A DNA stretch of 64,000 nt from assembly GCA_945910005.1 (NCBI GenBank), contig OX246739.1, positions 73,419,523-73,483,522 of the forward strand, given 5' to 3'. The notes beneath the pieces were generated by a model that saw nothing but the letters and a program-made list of their open reading frames with translations, was not told the origin of the DNA and did no database searches. The position numbers and the translations under genes were made by a program. Shown piece after piece: positions 21,420 through 32,739 of this stretch (position 1 is its first letter; each line of letters begins with the position of its first letter). Origin of the DNA: Isoperla grammatica (lineage: Eukaryota; Arthropoda; Insecta; Plecoptera; Perlodidae).

Positions 21420-24115
21420 CGACGTTTCTCTCTAAGTCTCATAGACAGGCAGGGAATAAATATTATTCTGCAGTTTCAGTATTTGTTTTTAAATTTTATT
21501 TGCCACGACACAAAAAGAAGATGTGAAAATTGGATTGTCTTGAGAAGGTGTGGATGTGCTCTGTCTTCGATTGCAGTAGATTGACGAAGATGAAAGACGA
21601 CAGCGTATATTCGCAAACAAGCTTCAGAATGAAGTCAAGGTTTCTGTAGACGGAAGCACCAGTTAGCGAAGGAAGCGCAAACTATAGTGCATGTGAGCAA
21701 AACTAATTTACTCAACTAGTTTATTAGTTTTCCGAGAGATTTCTCTGAAGGCGGAACAACAGCGTAGCTTTAATCAGGACGTTTGTTTAGGTTATTTTAA
21801 TTACGCACAGTCATGCAAAGATTGTAAATATGAAAACACCAACAGCCATCCTTTATTCATGTGTATTACCTTTTGCCGTAGGAACCTCTTTGTATTATGC
21901 GAATATTTAATTATTAATTCCTCCAATATAACCTACTATGGAAATCATTTTTTTGCGATTTTGTAAATGGTATTAATAATATACAACATTGATTACGTAG
22001 TTAATGATGGCGATCGATTACGGGCACCGTCTATGACACCAAATAACTTACACAATTATTGACGTTCATTCATAAAGACTCAAGAAAAATGTTTTAAAAT
22101 ATGTTCACAATATGACCAGATTTGTGCGGGACTGGAACTCATATTATGTTTTCTAAATCATATTATCTGTAGACTCACAGCATAATTATATTTCGTTGCA
22201 TGCTTACTTTTCTCTATGCCGATTCGTCTTCAATAAAACGTTACGTGCAATATGTTCCGTATTTTTGGGGCATTTTATAGACCTTGTACCGAAAACTGAT
22301 AGTTTTTGTATAAACGAATATTGCAGACAGGTTTTTAAATATGTCACAGATGTGCTTATGAATCTGCAGTAAAAGCAATTACCATAGTTTAAAGCTACTT
22401 CCAGTGAAAATAAATTATTAAAATACGTTCGAGATGTAATATTTTCCATCTCCTAACTCAGTGTAGAAAATAAACGACTAAGAACTTTCTTATAAAACGA
22501 GATTCTAGTAATATCATTCAGTAGACTTCATGTTTATTCGTCTCCAACCAATCCCCCTCCTGCTACTTCGAATAGTTATTATTTGAGCTACTGTCATCTC
22601 ATATTGTGGTCCTTCATTAGAAAAAACATTAAACTATACGCAAATGAAATTATAGATCAGTATATAATTCACGGTTCGACACTCTCCAAATGGGTTCAAT
22701 TTTTAAACGTTTAGATTCATAAATAGTTTTAATTTATCCTTCTACAAATATCTGATAAAACAATAATTCATATGGTATAAATACTTGAAGTAAATCTAAT
22801 ATTTGTTGAGATGTTGTAACATTTGAAATGATAATCGTAAAAGTTTGTAGAAATATCATCGCGGTAAAGTCATGCATACAAGATTCTTCAAACAACTGTA
22901 GAGTTTAACGTTATTACTATTGAAACTGAAATTAACGTATTTCTGTTCAAATGGAACAACAAAACAATAACGACGTAAAACATATTAATAGAAATGGAGT
23001 TTACATTTGTATTACTCTAGACTTTGTCTGACGTAATTTTTATTAGTTATTAGCTTGATTGAGCCATGTTTTTCCATTATATCCCTTCCGGTTTCCCGCA
23101 ATCACACACATACTAAAGTGTATATCGTATACACATATGGGCGTAAGTGATCTGTAAACCCACCCCGAACTAAAAGTGCCAAAGGAAATATGTCTTTGTC
23201 CGTCGCGTGATGGGACATCCGACAAGATCGTCCTGTTTTATAGAGTGCATTTCGGTGTCGGTAAATTTGGTGTCGCGAGAATCCGATTATTCTAATCGCC
23301 GCCACAATCGTGTCAGTTTTCCGGGTCGCACAAAGGTTATGCGCACGTGAGCACTAAACCTCGTACAAAATGGCGGCATCACAATAGAGGTAATATTCTG
23401 CCAAGCACAGCTCTAATCCGGTGCTACGGAAACACAACAAATGTAGGTTATTATCAGCTTTGCCAGCAAAGAGTGTATTATCAAAAGCTAGTTTAATTAC
23501 CTCAGCATCAAACTGTCGACTTTCATCTCGCAAATGACTATTCTAAATGTCACGTGTAAATATCCAGCGAGCGGATCTCTTTGTGCTCGGCAAAGCTACG
23601 ATATTCCGTGAAACTAGGAGTTGAGTTGGCTCCGTGTAATTTCGCTCTCCGTGAAATGATGAAGTAGGCCTAATTACTGGTCAGTGTCCGACCGTGTCTG
23701 AGCCGTCGTCACGAGCTAACCCCCCCCCCCCCCCTCCTGGGCCTCGTTGCAAACTGTATTACAGACCTGTACGGTCGCGGCTCAAACAAAATGGCGCATA
23801 TATCTACGCCATCTGTCAGTAGAGGTGCGAGAGATCTACGCATCGAATGATGACGCAAAAAGGAAGTCTAACGTATCGATTCGATTCTCTTATTTATTCG
23901 ATTTCCATATTTTTCAGGCAGTGGAAGACTTTATTTTCGTAGAGTTCTTTTTCGAGATATACTTTCAAGTTTTCGTGCAAGAATTATGTTACCCTTTTCG
24001 AGCGTTATGACGCACTTACAAACTTAGTTTCCGAAGCATAGGGATACCCAACGAACAAGGTCACATAAAATGGAATAGTTGAAATTCCAGTAAATAATGT
24101 TATGTTTTCACATTT
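21420..24115. other. No gene recognised; one 15-C tract
   Basis: AT-rich DNA, slightly more GC-rich near 23100-23750. A run of 15 C lies at 23720-23734. Short open frames (22204-22449, 23043-23305, 23747-24010) have no familiar motif. Confidence 0.45.
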
Positions 24116-24117
24116 TG

Positions 24118-24205
24118 AACCAACGCTGTCGCCGTTGTCAATTGGGCGTTGGTCTGGCAAACTACAGCTCCTGCGTTATAGGTTTGTAATCTGGCTTGGG
24201 AAATA
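24118..24205 (+). mobile_element. Degraded tRNA-SINE head
   Basis: GGGCGTTGGTCTGGCAAAC, CTCCTGCGTTATAGGTTTG and TAATCTGGCTTGGG follow the order of the head of the SINE at 1921-2119 (GACGTTGGTCTACGTAAC...CTCTGCGTTCCAGGTTCGAATCCTGGCTTAGG). The box B is mutated. Confidence 0.5.
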
Positions 24206-25020
24206 ATGCTACCAACGTAGTGTTCTTAGTAATTACTAATTTGCACGATATTAGTGACTTGACTATCAAATAATGACATGGTTGACGTCTACAACTAAAG
24301 TGTTCATCTTGTACTTCTTTATAGGGGACAGATATATTCAAACGACTCGAAGAAACGTTTGTCAACTTCACACGTTGGCATATTTTACGTAGGCAAGCAT
24401 CATCACTTTCGTACAATTTGGCGAACCCTAAAGTACGCAGCCAATAATGTAAATAAAGAATGTTATTAGTTCATTGTTCTTCTCAGACATTGTGTTCTCA
24501 ATTAAATTCGTTCTCCAATATTTTGCCACGAAAAAGTGGTCGACAGGTTTTTGCGTAGTATAGCCCATAACACCTTTTCCGGAAATCATTAAAATTTGCA
24601 GCAATGCTTTTAGTACAAGTTGTTAGGAATGTGAAAGCGGGGCGACTTTTCATTCGTGCTGGTGAATCCAATAACATGGAACAATATAGTCGTTGGTAAC
24701 ACCCTCATACTTCTCATTAGAAGTAATTGCTAGACGTATACCTGTATTGAGTCCTCCACTTCCACATGGCCATACAGTTAATGATTAAGACACTCTTAGT
24801 CCAGATTATTTATACGGCAAGCATAAAATGAACGTCTAGTAAAAATAAAACTTATGGAAACAAGGGGATGGATAGAGAATCTTCGCATCCCCTTCAAAAG
24901 CACGCGTCACTTGCGAGAACTCTGGTAACAGTGTTGACCGCATGGAGTGAGATCGAAGCCGCCAGAAAACGTTTTTGAATATCAAATAATATTATTCCTA
25001 TTTCCGTCTGGCCCTCGTAG

Positions 25021-25127
25021 ACAAAGAATCATTTCCACGCTTGAAAACCTAAACGTGGCGGAATCTCTAGTGCGATCTTTGGCTTATTTACCGGATGTGA
25101 GTGGGGGAGAACGGAAGCGGATCTCAA
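25021..25127 (+). CDS. Possible ABC-transporter exon or pseudogene fragment (signature motif)
   Basis: The open frame contains VSGGERKRIS (25097-25126), a close match to the ABC signature (C-loop) LSGGE[RK]KR of ABCG-type transporters. It is preceded by a helical-looking stretch, STLENLNVAESLVRSLAYL, in about the position where ABCG ATPase domains have a similar segment. The sequence just upstream is pyrimidine-rich and ends CCTCGTAG, a plausible acceptor at 25019-25020. A weak donor could follow at 25128 (A|GTCACT). Neither the Walker A motif upstream nor the Walker B/DEPTSGLD segment expected 20-30 residues downstream is present nearby; the frame instead stops at 25156. It may therefore be one exon of a split gene, a decayed fragment, or chance. 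In an ATPase domain the C-loop contacts ATP bound to the partner subunit. Confidence 0.35.
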
Positions 25128-25169
25128 GTCACTTTAGCGGTATTGGTTTTATGTAAAAAATGCAAACAT

Positions 25170-25515
25170 TGGTTCCTATCCTGCGGTTGAAAAGTATTTG
25201 CAGACACGTAAGCGATGGTAGCGATATAAACAAAACGAGCTCTCGACATTTCGATTAGTCGAACATGCGTTCAGTGAAGCGTTGCCCGGGTGGTGCAATT
25301 GAACGCGCGTTACAGAGTACAAAGGTGACGTCACGCCGATAGAGGTGACGTGAAGGTTATTGACTGCCAGTTGGGTCAGACACACATCACACATTTCCAT
25401 ACGTTTCATCAAACTTGATGAGTAACTCATCTATCTAGTCTGCTACCGAGGTGTGTATTTCAGCCTAGCGGTACCATTGGTAACTTTTCGTATAACAATT
25501 CAGTATAGAAGTGTA
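25170..25515. other. No feature recognised
   Basis: No coding or repeat signal stands out between the ABC-like trace and the SINE. Confidence 0.4.
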
Positions 25516-25519
25516 GTAA

Positions 25520-25715
25520 GTAAGATGCGATACTCTAACTCGGGAGGTCGCCAGTTCGATACCGGCCACCGGTAGTCCTATATCTAAAGGTGTTATCCGA
25601 GGTTTTCCTCAGTCACAAGGCGAATGCTGCCGGCGATAGCTGTCCTACTAACAGCAATCGGACATTCCTTTCCACTATTCATAATACCGCAATGTCTATA
25701 GTTAGTCACCTGGGC
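25520..25715 (+). mobile_element. tRNA-derived SINE
   Basis: CTCTAACTCGGGAGGTCGCC with box B GTTCGATACCGGCCACC is followed by CGGTAGTCCT, the core GAGGTTTTCCTCAGTCACAA, then GCGAATGCTG and a body containing GTCCTACTAAC and GGACATTCC. It is the same family as 4403-4548 and 33485-33679. Its body segment is the likely source of the 132-bp minisatellite sequence at 3437-4402. Confidence 0.75.
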
Positions 25716-25932
25716 CCTCCTTCCAGAACAGTTTTAGGCAATTGTAGCCGGTTGTAAAGTTCCATCCCCTATTCTGTAACCCCCGGGCGCAAGTTGCAAC
25801 CGGTTGCATCTTGTGTACATGAATGTGGGCCCTGAAGAGAGGCATAGATTGTCTCTGGGCAGTTTTCCACGAAAAGAAAAAATATGTTTATAATAATATT
25901 ATATTGGTCAATTGACGCAAACATGTAGACTT

Positions 25933-26716
25933 CCACTAATGTGTGCCATGTATTGTTACAGTGTACGGAGCCCAGCGGGAGACGGGGAAGCAGATTGAGA
26001 GTCCAGCAGGCGCTGGGCAGAATGCCTTTGAGACGTCGGGAGTTCTCCAGGGTCCGCACTTAGACCGCTTGTCTTCAAGGCTGCCACTAATGTGTGCCAT
26101 GTATTGTTACAGTGCACGGAGCCCAGCGGGAGACGGGGAAGCAGATTGACAGTCCAGCAGGCGCTGGGCAGAATGCCTTTGAGACGTCGGGAGTTCTCCA
26201 GGGTCCGCACTTAGACCGCTTGTCTTCATGGCTCCCACTAATGTGCGCCATGTATTGTTACAGTGCACGGAGCGCAGCGGGAGACGAAGAAGCAGATTGA
26301 CAGTCCAGCAGGCGCTGGGCAGAATGCCTTTGAGACGTCGGGAGTTCTCCAGGGTCCGCACTTAGACCGCTTGTCTTCAAGGCTCCCACTAATGTGTGCC
26401 ATGTATTGTTACAGTGTACGGAGCGCAGCGGGAGACGGGGAAGCAGATTGACAGTCCAGCGGGCGCTGGGCAGAATGCCTTTGAGACGTCGGGAGTTCTC
26501 CAGGGTCCGCACTTAGACCGCTTGTCTTCAAGGCTCCCACTAATGTGTGCCATGTATTGTTACAGTGTACGGAGCCCAGCGGGAGACGGGGAAGCAGATT
26601 GACAGTCCAGCGGGCGCTGGGCAGAATGCCCTTGAGACGTCGGGAGCTCGCCAGGGTCCGCACTTTGACCGCTTGTCTTCAAGGCTCCCACTAATGTGTG
26701 CCATGTATTGTTACAG
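25933..26716 (+). repeat. 151-bp tandem repeat made of the dpr exon's acceptor and 5' part
   Basis: Five 151-bp units precede the intact exon, plus the acceptor region of the sixth. Each unit holds a branch-point-like CACTAATG, the acceptor TGTATTGTTACAG, and then the first ~115 bases of exon sequence up to GACCGCTTGTCTTC. Acceptor boundaries fall at 25961/25962, 26112/26113, 26263/26264, 26414/26415, 26565/26566 and 26716/26717, exactly 151 apart. Since 151 is not a multiple of three, splicing to any of the first five acceptors would shift the frame in the next unit and hit a stop at CAGATTGA. Unit 5 shares the GAGCTCGCCA and ACTTTGACC variants with the exon copy, so the units expanded stepwise. 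Confidence 0.85.
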
Positions 26717-26904
26717 TGTACGGAGCGCAGCGGGAGACGGGGAAGCAGATTGACAGTCCAGCAGGCGCTGGGCAGAATGCCCTTGAGACATCGGGAGCTC
26801 GCCAAGGTCCGCACTTTGACCGCTTGTCTTCGAAGAACGTCACAGCGTTACTTGGCAAGACTGCCTACCTAAACTGCAGAGTCAAGAACCTTGGGAACAA
26901 AACG
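26717..26904 (+). CDS. dpr: Dpr-family immunoglobulin protein, internal exon (start of Ig domain 1)
   Basis: The 188-base exon encodes a Gly/Ala/Ser-rich linker followed by GPHFD and then the beginning of an Ig V-type domain: NVTALLGKTAYLNC, RVKNLGNKT. The LNC cysteine is the B-strand cysteine of the Ig fold. The GPxFD linker followed by NVTAL.GKTAYLNCRVKNLG is highly characteristic of insect Dpr proteins, membrane-anchored two-Ig cell-surface receptors that bind DIP partners and guide synaptic pairing. The acceptor TGTATTGTTACAG ends at 26716, and the donor ACG|GTAAAT begins at 26905, where Dpr proteins continue with VSWIRHRD. The upstream intron phase is 1 and the downstream phase 0. Which of the many dpr paralogues this is cannot be told; the other exons are not recognised in the window and introns in this family are often very long. 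The exon's 5' part is tandemly duplicated upstream. Confidence 0.85.
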
Positions 26905-26912
26905 GTAAATAC

Positions 26913-27002
26913 AATACTAAACAGCTCTATAGTTTGGCCTCCACATAAGCCTACTAGAATACTAAACATGTGTATACTTTGTCCTCCACATAAGTCTACT
27001 AG
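26913..27002 (+). repeat. 45-bp tandem duplication just after the dpr donor
   Basis: AATACTAAACA...CTCCACATAAGNCTACTAG occurs twice back to back (26913-26957 and 26958-27002) at the start of the intron. The middle of the units differs. Confidence 0.8.
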
Positions 27003-27715
27003 AACGTAGAAACTTTATTTTAACATTACATTCGTGTGGATGTGTCTTCCTGTGGTTCAAACACGCATATTACAAACACTTACAGTTTTTTTTTCAATAA
27101 AACAATTTAAGCAATTATTATTAAAAAAATTGCATAGGATGAAATATAATATAATCACATAACATTGGTCAGCAGAATATATAAAACAAAACACTGGTAA
27201 CAGGAGACATTTTAAAATATCTTTTACAACAATACACAAATTACAGATTAAATTAAATTTCGTACAACAGACAATATTACTTTAAAGTAAATGTTTAAGT
27301 CTCTGAACACATCCACAAATCTAGACCATTTACACTGAACATTGAGTGGTTCAAAGTTGTGTCTACTCTTACCAAGTATAAGTATTTAAAGATTGTAAAT
27401 GAAATAAATGTTTTCAACATGTTATAGGCACGTGAAGCATTAATGTGTTATTGTTTATCATGAGTTTGGTAGACGGGAATGCAAGACGACTACAAAAACT
27501 CATGTGCCTTCTTCTTAACGTTTTTATTTATGAATCCATACGAAAAAATACTATATTTTAGATACGTGTTTTAATTTATTCTATACATTATAAAATAAAT
27601 AAACTACTATTTTGAATAATGAGCAAATACAATGATATCGCATCACATCTGTTGGTTGACAGTTGAAACATGTTACTTTCGAACGTATGCCCATGATCGC
27701 TCGTTGTACTTTGGT
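27003..27715. other. Intronic AT-rich DNA
   Basis: No feature is recognised between the dpr donor region and the satellite. Confidence 0.45.
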
Positions 27716-27717
27716 CG

Positions 27718-30572
27718 AACACACTGTCCACTGTTAACACAAGCTCACTGCAAACACACTGTCTACTGTAAACACACTGTCCGCTGTATACACACTGTCT
27801 ACTGTAAACACACTGTCCGCTGTAAACACACTGTCCGCTGTAAACACGCTGTCCGCTGTAAACACTGTCCACTGTAAACACACTGTCTACTGTAAACACA
27901 CTGTCTACTGTAAACACACTGTCCGCTGTATACACACTGTCTACTGTAAACACACTGTCTACTGTAAACACACTGTCCGCTGTAAACACACTGTCCGCTG
28001 TAAACACGCTGTCCGCTGTAAACACTGTCCCCTGTAAACACACTGTCCACTGTAAACACACTGTCTGCTGTAAACACACTGTCCGCTGTAAACACACTGT
28101 CCGCTGTAAACACATTGTCCGCTGTAAACACACTGTCCGCTGTAAACACACTGTCCACTGTAAAAACACTGTCCGCTGTAAACACTGTCCACTGTAAAAA
28201 CACTGTCTACTGTAAACACACTGTCCGCTGTAAACACACTATCCGCTGTAAACACTGTGTACTGTAAACACACTGTCCACTGTATACACACTATCCGCTG
28301 TAAACACTGTCTACTGTAAACACACTGTCCACTGTATCCACACTATCCGCTGTAAACACACTGTCCACTGTATACACACTGTCCGCTGTAAACACTGTCC
28401 ACTGTATACACACTGTCCACTGTATACACACTATCCGCTGTAAACACACTGTCCACTGTATACACACTGTCCGCTGTAAACACACTGTCCACTGTATACA
28501 CACTGTCCACTGTATACACACTATCCGCTGTAAACACACTGTCCACTGTATACACACTGTCCGCTGTAAACACTGTCCACTGTATACACACTGTCCACTG
28601 TATACACACTATCCGCTGTAAACACTGTCTACTGTAAACACACTGTCCGCTGTAAACACACTGTCCGCTGTAAACACACTATCCGCTGTAAACACTGTCT
28701 ACTGTAAACACACTGTCCGCTGTAAACACACTATCCGCTGTAAACACTGTCTACTGTAAACACACTGTCCGCTGTAAACACACTATCCGCTGTAAACACT
28801 GTCTACTGTAAACACACTGTCCGCTGTAAACACACTGTCCGCTGTAAACACACTATCCGCTGTAAACACTGTCTACTGTAAACACACTGTCCGCTGTAAA
28901 CACACTGTCCGCTGTAAACACACTGTCCGCTGTAAACACACTATCCGCTGTAAACACTGTCTACTGTAAACACACTGTCCGCTGTAAACACACTGTCCGC
29001 TGTAAACACACTATCCGCTGTAAACACTGTCTACTGTAAACACACTGTCCGCTGTAAACACACTATCCGCTGTAAACACTGTCTACTGTAAACACACTGT
29101 CCACTGTATACACACTGTCCGCTGTAAACACACTGTCCACTGTAAACACACTGTCCGCTGTAAACACGCTGTCCGCTGTAAACACACTGTCCGCTGTAAA
29201 CACACTATCCGCTGTAAACACTGTCTACTGTAAACACACTGTCCGCTGTAAACACACTGTCCGCTGTAAACACACTATCCGCTGTAAACACTGTCTACTG
29301 TAAACACACTGTCCGCTGTAAACACACTATCCGCTGTAAACACTGTCTACTGTAAACACACTGTCCGCTGTAAACACACTATCCGCTGTAAACACTGTCT
29401 ACTGTAAACACACTGTCCACTGTATACACACTGTCCGCTGTAAACGCACTATCCGCTGTAAACACTGTCTACTGTAAACACACTGTCCACTGTATACACT
29501 CTGTCTACTGTAAACACACTGTCCGCTGTAAACACACTGTCCGCTGTAAACACATTGTCCGCTGTAAACACACTGTCCACTGTAAACACACTATCCGCTG
29601 TAAACACTGTCTACTGTAAACACACTGTCCACTGTATACACACTGTCCGCTGTAAACACACTGTCCACTGTAAACACTGTCTACTGTAAACACACTGTCC
29701 GCTGTAAACACACTGTCCGCTGTAAACACACTGTCCGCTGTAAACACACTATCCGCTGTAAACACACTGTCCGCTGTAAACACACTGTCCACTGTATACA
29801 CACTGTCCGCTGTAAACACACTGTCCGCTGTAAACACTGTCTACTGTAAACACACTGTCCGCTGTAAACACACTGTCCGCTGTAAACACACTGTCCGCTG
29901 TAAACACTGTCTACTGTAAACACACTGTCCGCTGTAAACACACTGTCCGCTGTAAACACACTGTCCGCTGTAAACACACTATCCGCTGTAAACACTGTCT
30001 ACTGTATACACACTGTCCGCTGTAAACACACTGTCCGCTGTAAACACACTGTCCGCTTTAAACACACTGTCCACTGTAAACACTGTCCGCTGTAAACACA
30101 CTGTCCGCTGTAAACACACTGTCCGCTGTAAACACACTGTCCGCTGTAAACACACTATCCGCTGTAAACACACTGTCCGCTGTAAACACACTGTCCACTG
30201 TATACACACTGTCCGCTGTAAACACACTGTCCACTGTAAACACTGTCTACTGTAAACACACTGTCCGCTGTAAACACACTGTCCGCTGTAAACACACTGT
30301 CCGCTGTAAACACACTATCCGCTGTAAACACACTGTCCGCTGTAAACACACTGTCCGCTGTAAACACACTGTCCGCTGTAAACACTCTGTCCGCTGTAAA
30401 CACACTGTCCGCTGTATACACACTGTCCACTGTAAACACTCTGTCCGCTGTAAACACACTGTCCGCTGTAAACACTCTGTCCGCTGTAAACACACTATCC
30501 GCGGAAAACACACTGTCCACTGTATACACACTGTCCGCTGTAAACACACTGTCCACTGTAACACGCTTCTTT
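27718..30572. repeat. ~2.85-kb satellite of 16/18-bp units
   Basis: Head-to-tail units of CTGTCCGCTGTAAACACA (18 bp) alternate with a 16-bp form lacking one CA. The frequent variants are CCGC, CCAC and CTAC at one position, CTGT or CTAT at the unit start, and TAAAC or TATAC. From about 28600 to 29480 they form higher-order units of 52 bases (16+18+18), or 70 when an extra 18-mer is added, each beginning CTATCCGCTG. Minus-strand open frames of up to about 190 residues (Thr-Val-Cys-Leu-Gln and Asp-Ser-Val-Phe-Thr repeats) are by-products of the repeat. It lies within the presumed intron downstream of the dpr exon. There are no spacers, so it is not a CRISPR array. Confidence 0.95.
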
Positions 30573-31617
30573 CTAGGCTGAGGGGCCGTCTAAAATTAAG
30601 TCCTACAACAGACATCACACTAGCTCAATTTTAACACTCACTATTCTAACACAAATACCTCGCAGTTAGTTGTGTGATAGAAATTGAAAGAAACAATTAT
30701 TGAAAGCAGTGCCAACCAAATCAAATTAATTTCTTTGATAAAAAAATTCTTCCGAAACACTGCCGTACCGTCGTGTGGTCGGCAATAGTTTTATAACCAG
30801 TAATGTTATTTTAGAGGGATGTTTGAATTGTTAAAAATGTATTTCGATCAGGTCAAAATAATTATTGCACGTTCAAAATATGATAAGCATATAATATTAA
30901 CTTGTACAGAGACGGTAGAAGTCATCATGGCATTCAGGAAAATATTAATATAGGTATTTATACAACGCCCACTTTTTTCTGTTCAGTTTTTAGATTTCAA
31001 TAACGGCAACAAAAATAAGTAGGCCTAGCCAAGATATCCAGGTCCCTACCGGAGGACTTATCTAATGATAAACAGAGTTGTACAAGAGCCAATAACAGGA
31101 AAGTTAAAACACGTAGGTAGCTGTATTCATAACATTCCATTATATTTGTGATTATTATCATCGACCAGAAAAGAAATACACATTTTGAAACATTAAACTA
31201 GCAACTGGATAATAATTTAAGCCAAATAACACAGAAATTTAGGATACACATTATTATATTCCCGAGTGCGAGTTTAACAGTTTACGTGTCATACTATATT
31301 AAACCTCATTACTTCTAAAATTCCCCCACCTAAAATTCGTGAATCTGACTTCAAAGCGCCGCGCGTCAATCAGAATGTTTCGGTTGAGCTACCGACGAAC
31401 TCCGCTTTGCGAATGAGTGCGCCACTTGCAGGCAGCTAGGCAACACTAGTTGGGGGAGTTTTCGCGTGTTGTGCTGGCAATGATGCATGCAGAGTACTTG
31501 ATGAAGCAAGTTTATTACTTTGAGCGATGTGAGAAGGGGATATGGGGAGTCAACAACAGTTTGCAACTCTCAATTCGGCGACTTCAAAGCGACGTCGCTC
31601 AAAAACTATACGTCACG
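30573..31617. other. No gene recognised
   Basis: AT-rich DNA. A minus-strand frame at 31366-31566 and a plus-strand frame from 31450 lack known domains; the latter runs into the MITE at 31618. Confidence 0.45.
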
Positions 31618-31936
31618 CAGTGGCGTATTCAAGGGAGGGGCGGGACGGGGGGACAAAACTCCCCCTTTCGCAAAGTCAAAATGGAAAATGACCGTTTAGC
31701 TTTCAATAAAGACATTATTTTCGCATTAAATACCAAGGACATTAGTTTTGGTTATGAATACACGAAGAAACTTAGTAATTTTGTTACAGTTGGCCGCTGT
31801 AAAACGCACAGATTTGCACTAAAAAATTATTTTGCCGAGATTTTTTTTCCCCCACTTATGTTTCGGTTCCACTCTCTATAATATGGGTTGAACCCCCCTC
31901 CCCCCCCCCCCTTCTCAATTCCTGGATACGCCACTG
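31618..31936. mobile_element. hAT-like MITE (319 bp)
   Basis: The ends are CAGTGGCGTATTCAAGG (31618) and, in reverse complement, CAGTGGCGTATCCAGG (ending 31936). The flanking octamers ACGTCACG (31610-31617) and ATTTCACG (31937-31944) agree at six of eight positions, as expected of an old 8-bp hAT target duplication. Near the right end is a 12-C tract (31900-31911). No transposase is encoded. Related ends occur at 7496, 11573 and 32641. Confidence 0.75.
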
Positions 31937-32060
31937 ATTTCACGTGACGTGTATTGATTGGCAGCAAGTGTTGGCATGTTTGGTGCGTGAAGTATATATA
32001 GGTAACAACACTGTCGGACTTCCACAGTCAAACAATTATTCTAGATGTCGTCCTCAAATA

Positions 32061-32141
32061 CTCCTGCCAACAGTCACGCTGATTATATCACTACAATATC
32101 GGAGGCATGAGAACGAGATGCAACTAGATTTAGGTTGTTAG
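32061..32141 (+). repeat. Dispersed ~75-bp repeat, inverted relative to 33938-34010
   Basis: ATCACTACAATATCGGAGGC, ATGAGAACGAGATG and AGATTTAGGTTGTTAG match the reverse complement of 33938-34010 in order. The family is unassigned. Confidence 0.65.
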
Positions 32142-32503
32142 TTGGGACATACGTCACTTCACTATTACATAATCCGTGACGACACCACCTTGCAATTATG
32201 CTAACGCGACCGAATTTCAGCTCGGTAAATCCTATGTAAAAGACTCATATAAAGTTTAACTATTATAGAGATTGCCCTCCTTTGTAAATAAGTTTGACAA
32301 CTGAATGCGATATACATGAAATAAGTAAACTTAATTTAAGTGATACTCGGTTGAGTCGTGAACTCCAGTAATGCACTTGGTATGTTACGTTTAGACTGTG
32401 ATTCAGAGTAAACTCCCCTTCCCAGATGACCTCATTCATCAGCGGACATATTCGCCATGAGAACTGCACCATATGTGTACATTTTCTTTGTTGTGGGAAG
32501 CCT

Positions 32504-32641
32504 CCCCCCCCCCCCCCTCCCCCCTCCACTCCCTCACACACCCCCTGCATCGAGCGTGGAGCCAGTCTCCTCTCTACTGTATATCTATCTCATGATAATA
32601 CCACCAGGCGCCTGAGAAATAAATTCCTGCCTACGCCACTG
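32504..32641 (-). mobile_element. hAT-like MITE end with C-rich tract
   Basis: On the minus strand it begins CAGTGGCGTAGGCAGG (from 32641) and reaches a 14-C tract at 32504-32517 on the plus strand. The other terminus was not located, so the extent is a guess from the shared homopolymer layout. Confidence 0.4.
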
Positions 32642-32739
32642 GACGAAACCCTCCGGAAAAATTCATTAAAGATTACCAGACTCAAATCGAATACCTTTTA
32701 AAGTTGAACTCTTGTTGTGTTGTGTGCCCGTAGGTGTTT

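Noticed and set aside
25769..26814. Series of 62-103-codon frames on both strands
   Set aside because: Read-through of the 151-bp repeat; only the last unit joined to the dpr Ig segment is supported.
27718..30572. CRISPR-like regular repeats
   Set aside because: Units are contiguous with no unique spacers, and the context is an animal genome.
27588..30618. Many minus-strand frames of 80-190 codons with Cys/Gln/Val/Asp repeats
   Set aside because: They are products of the 16/18-bp satellite; register changes with each 16-bp unit and no domain is present.
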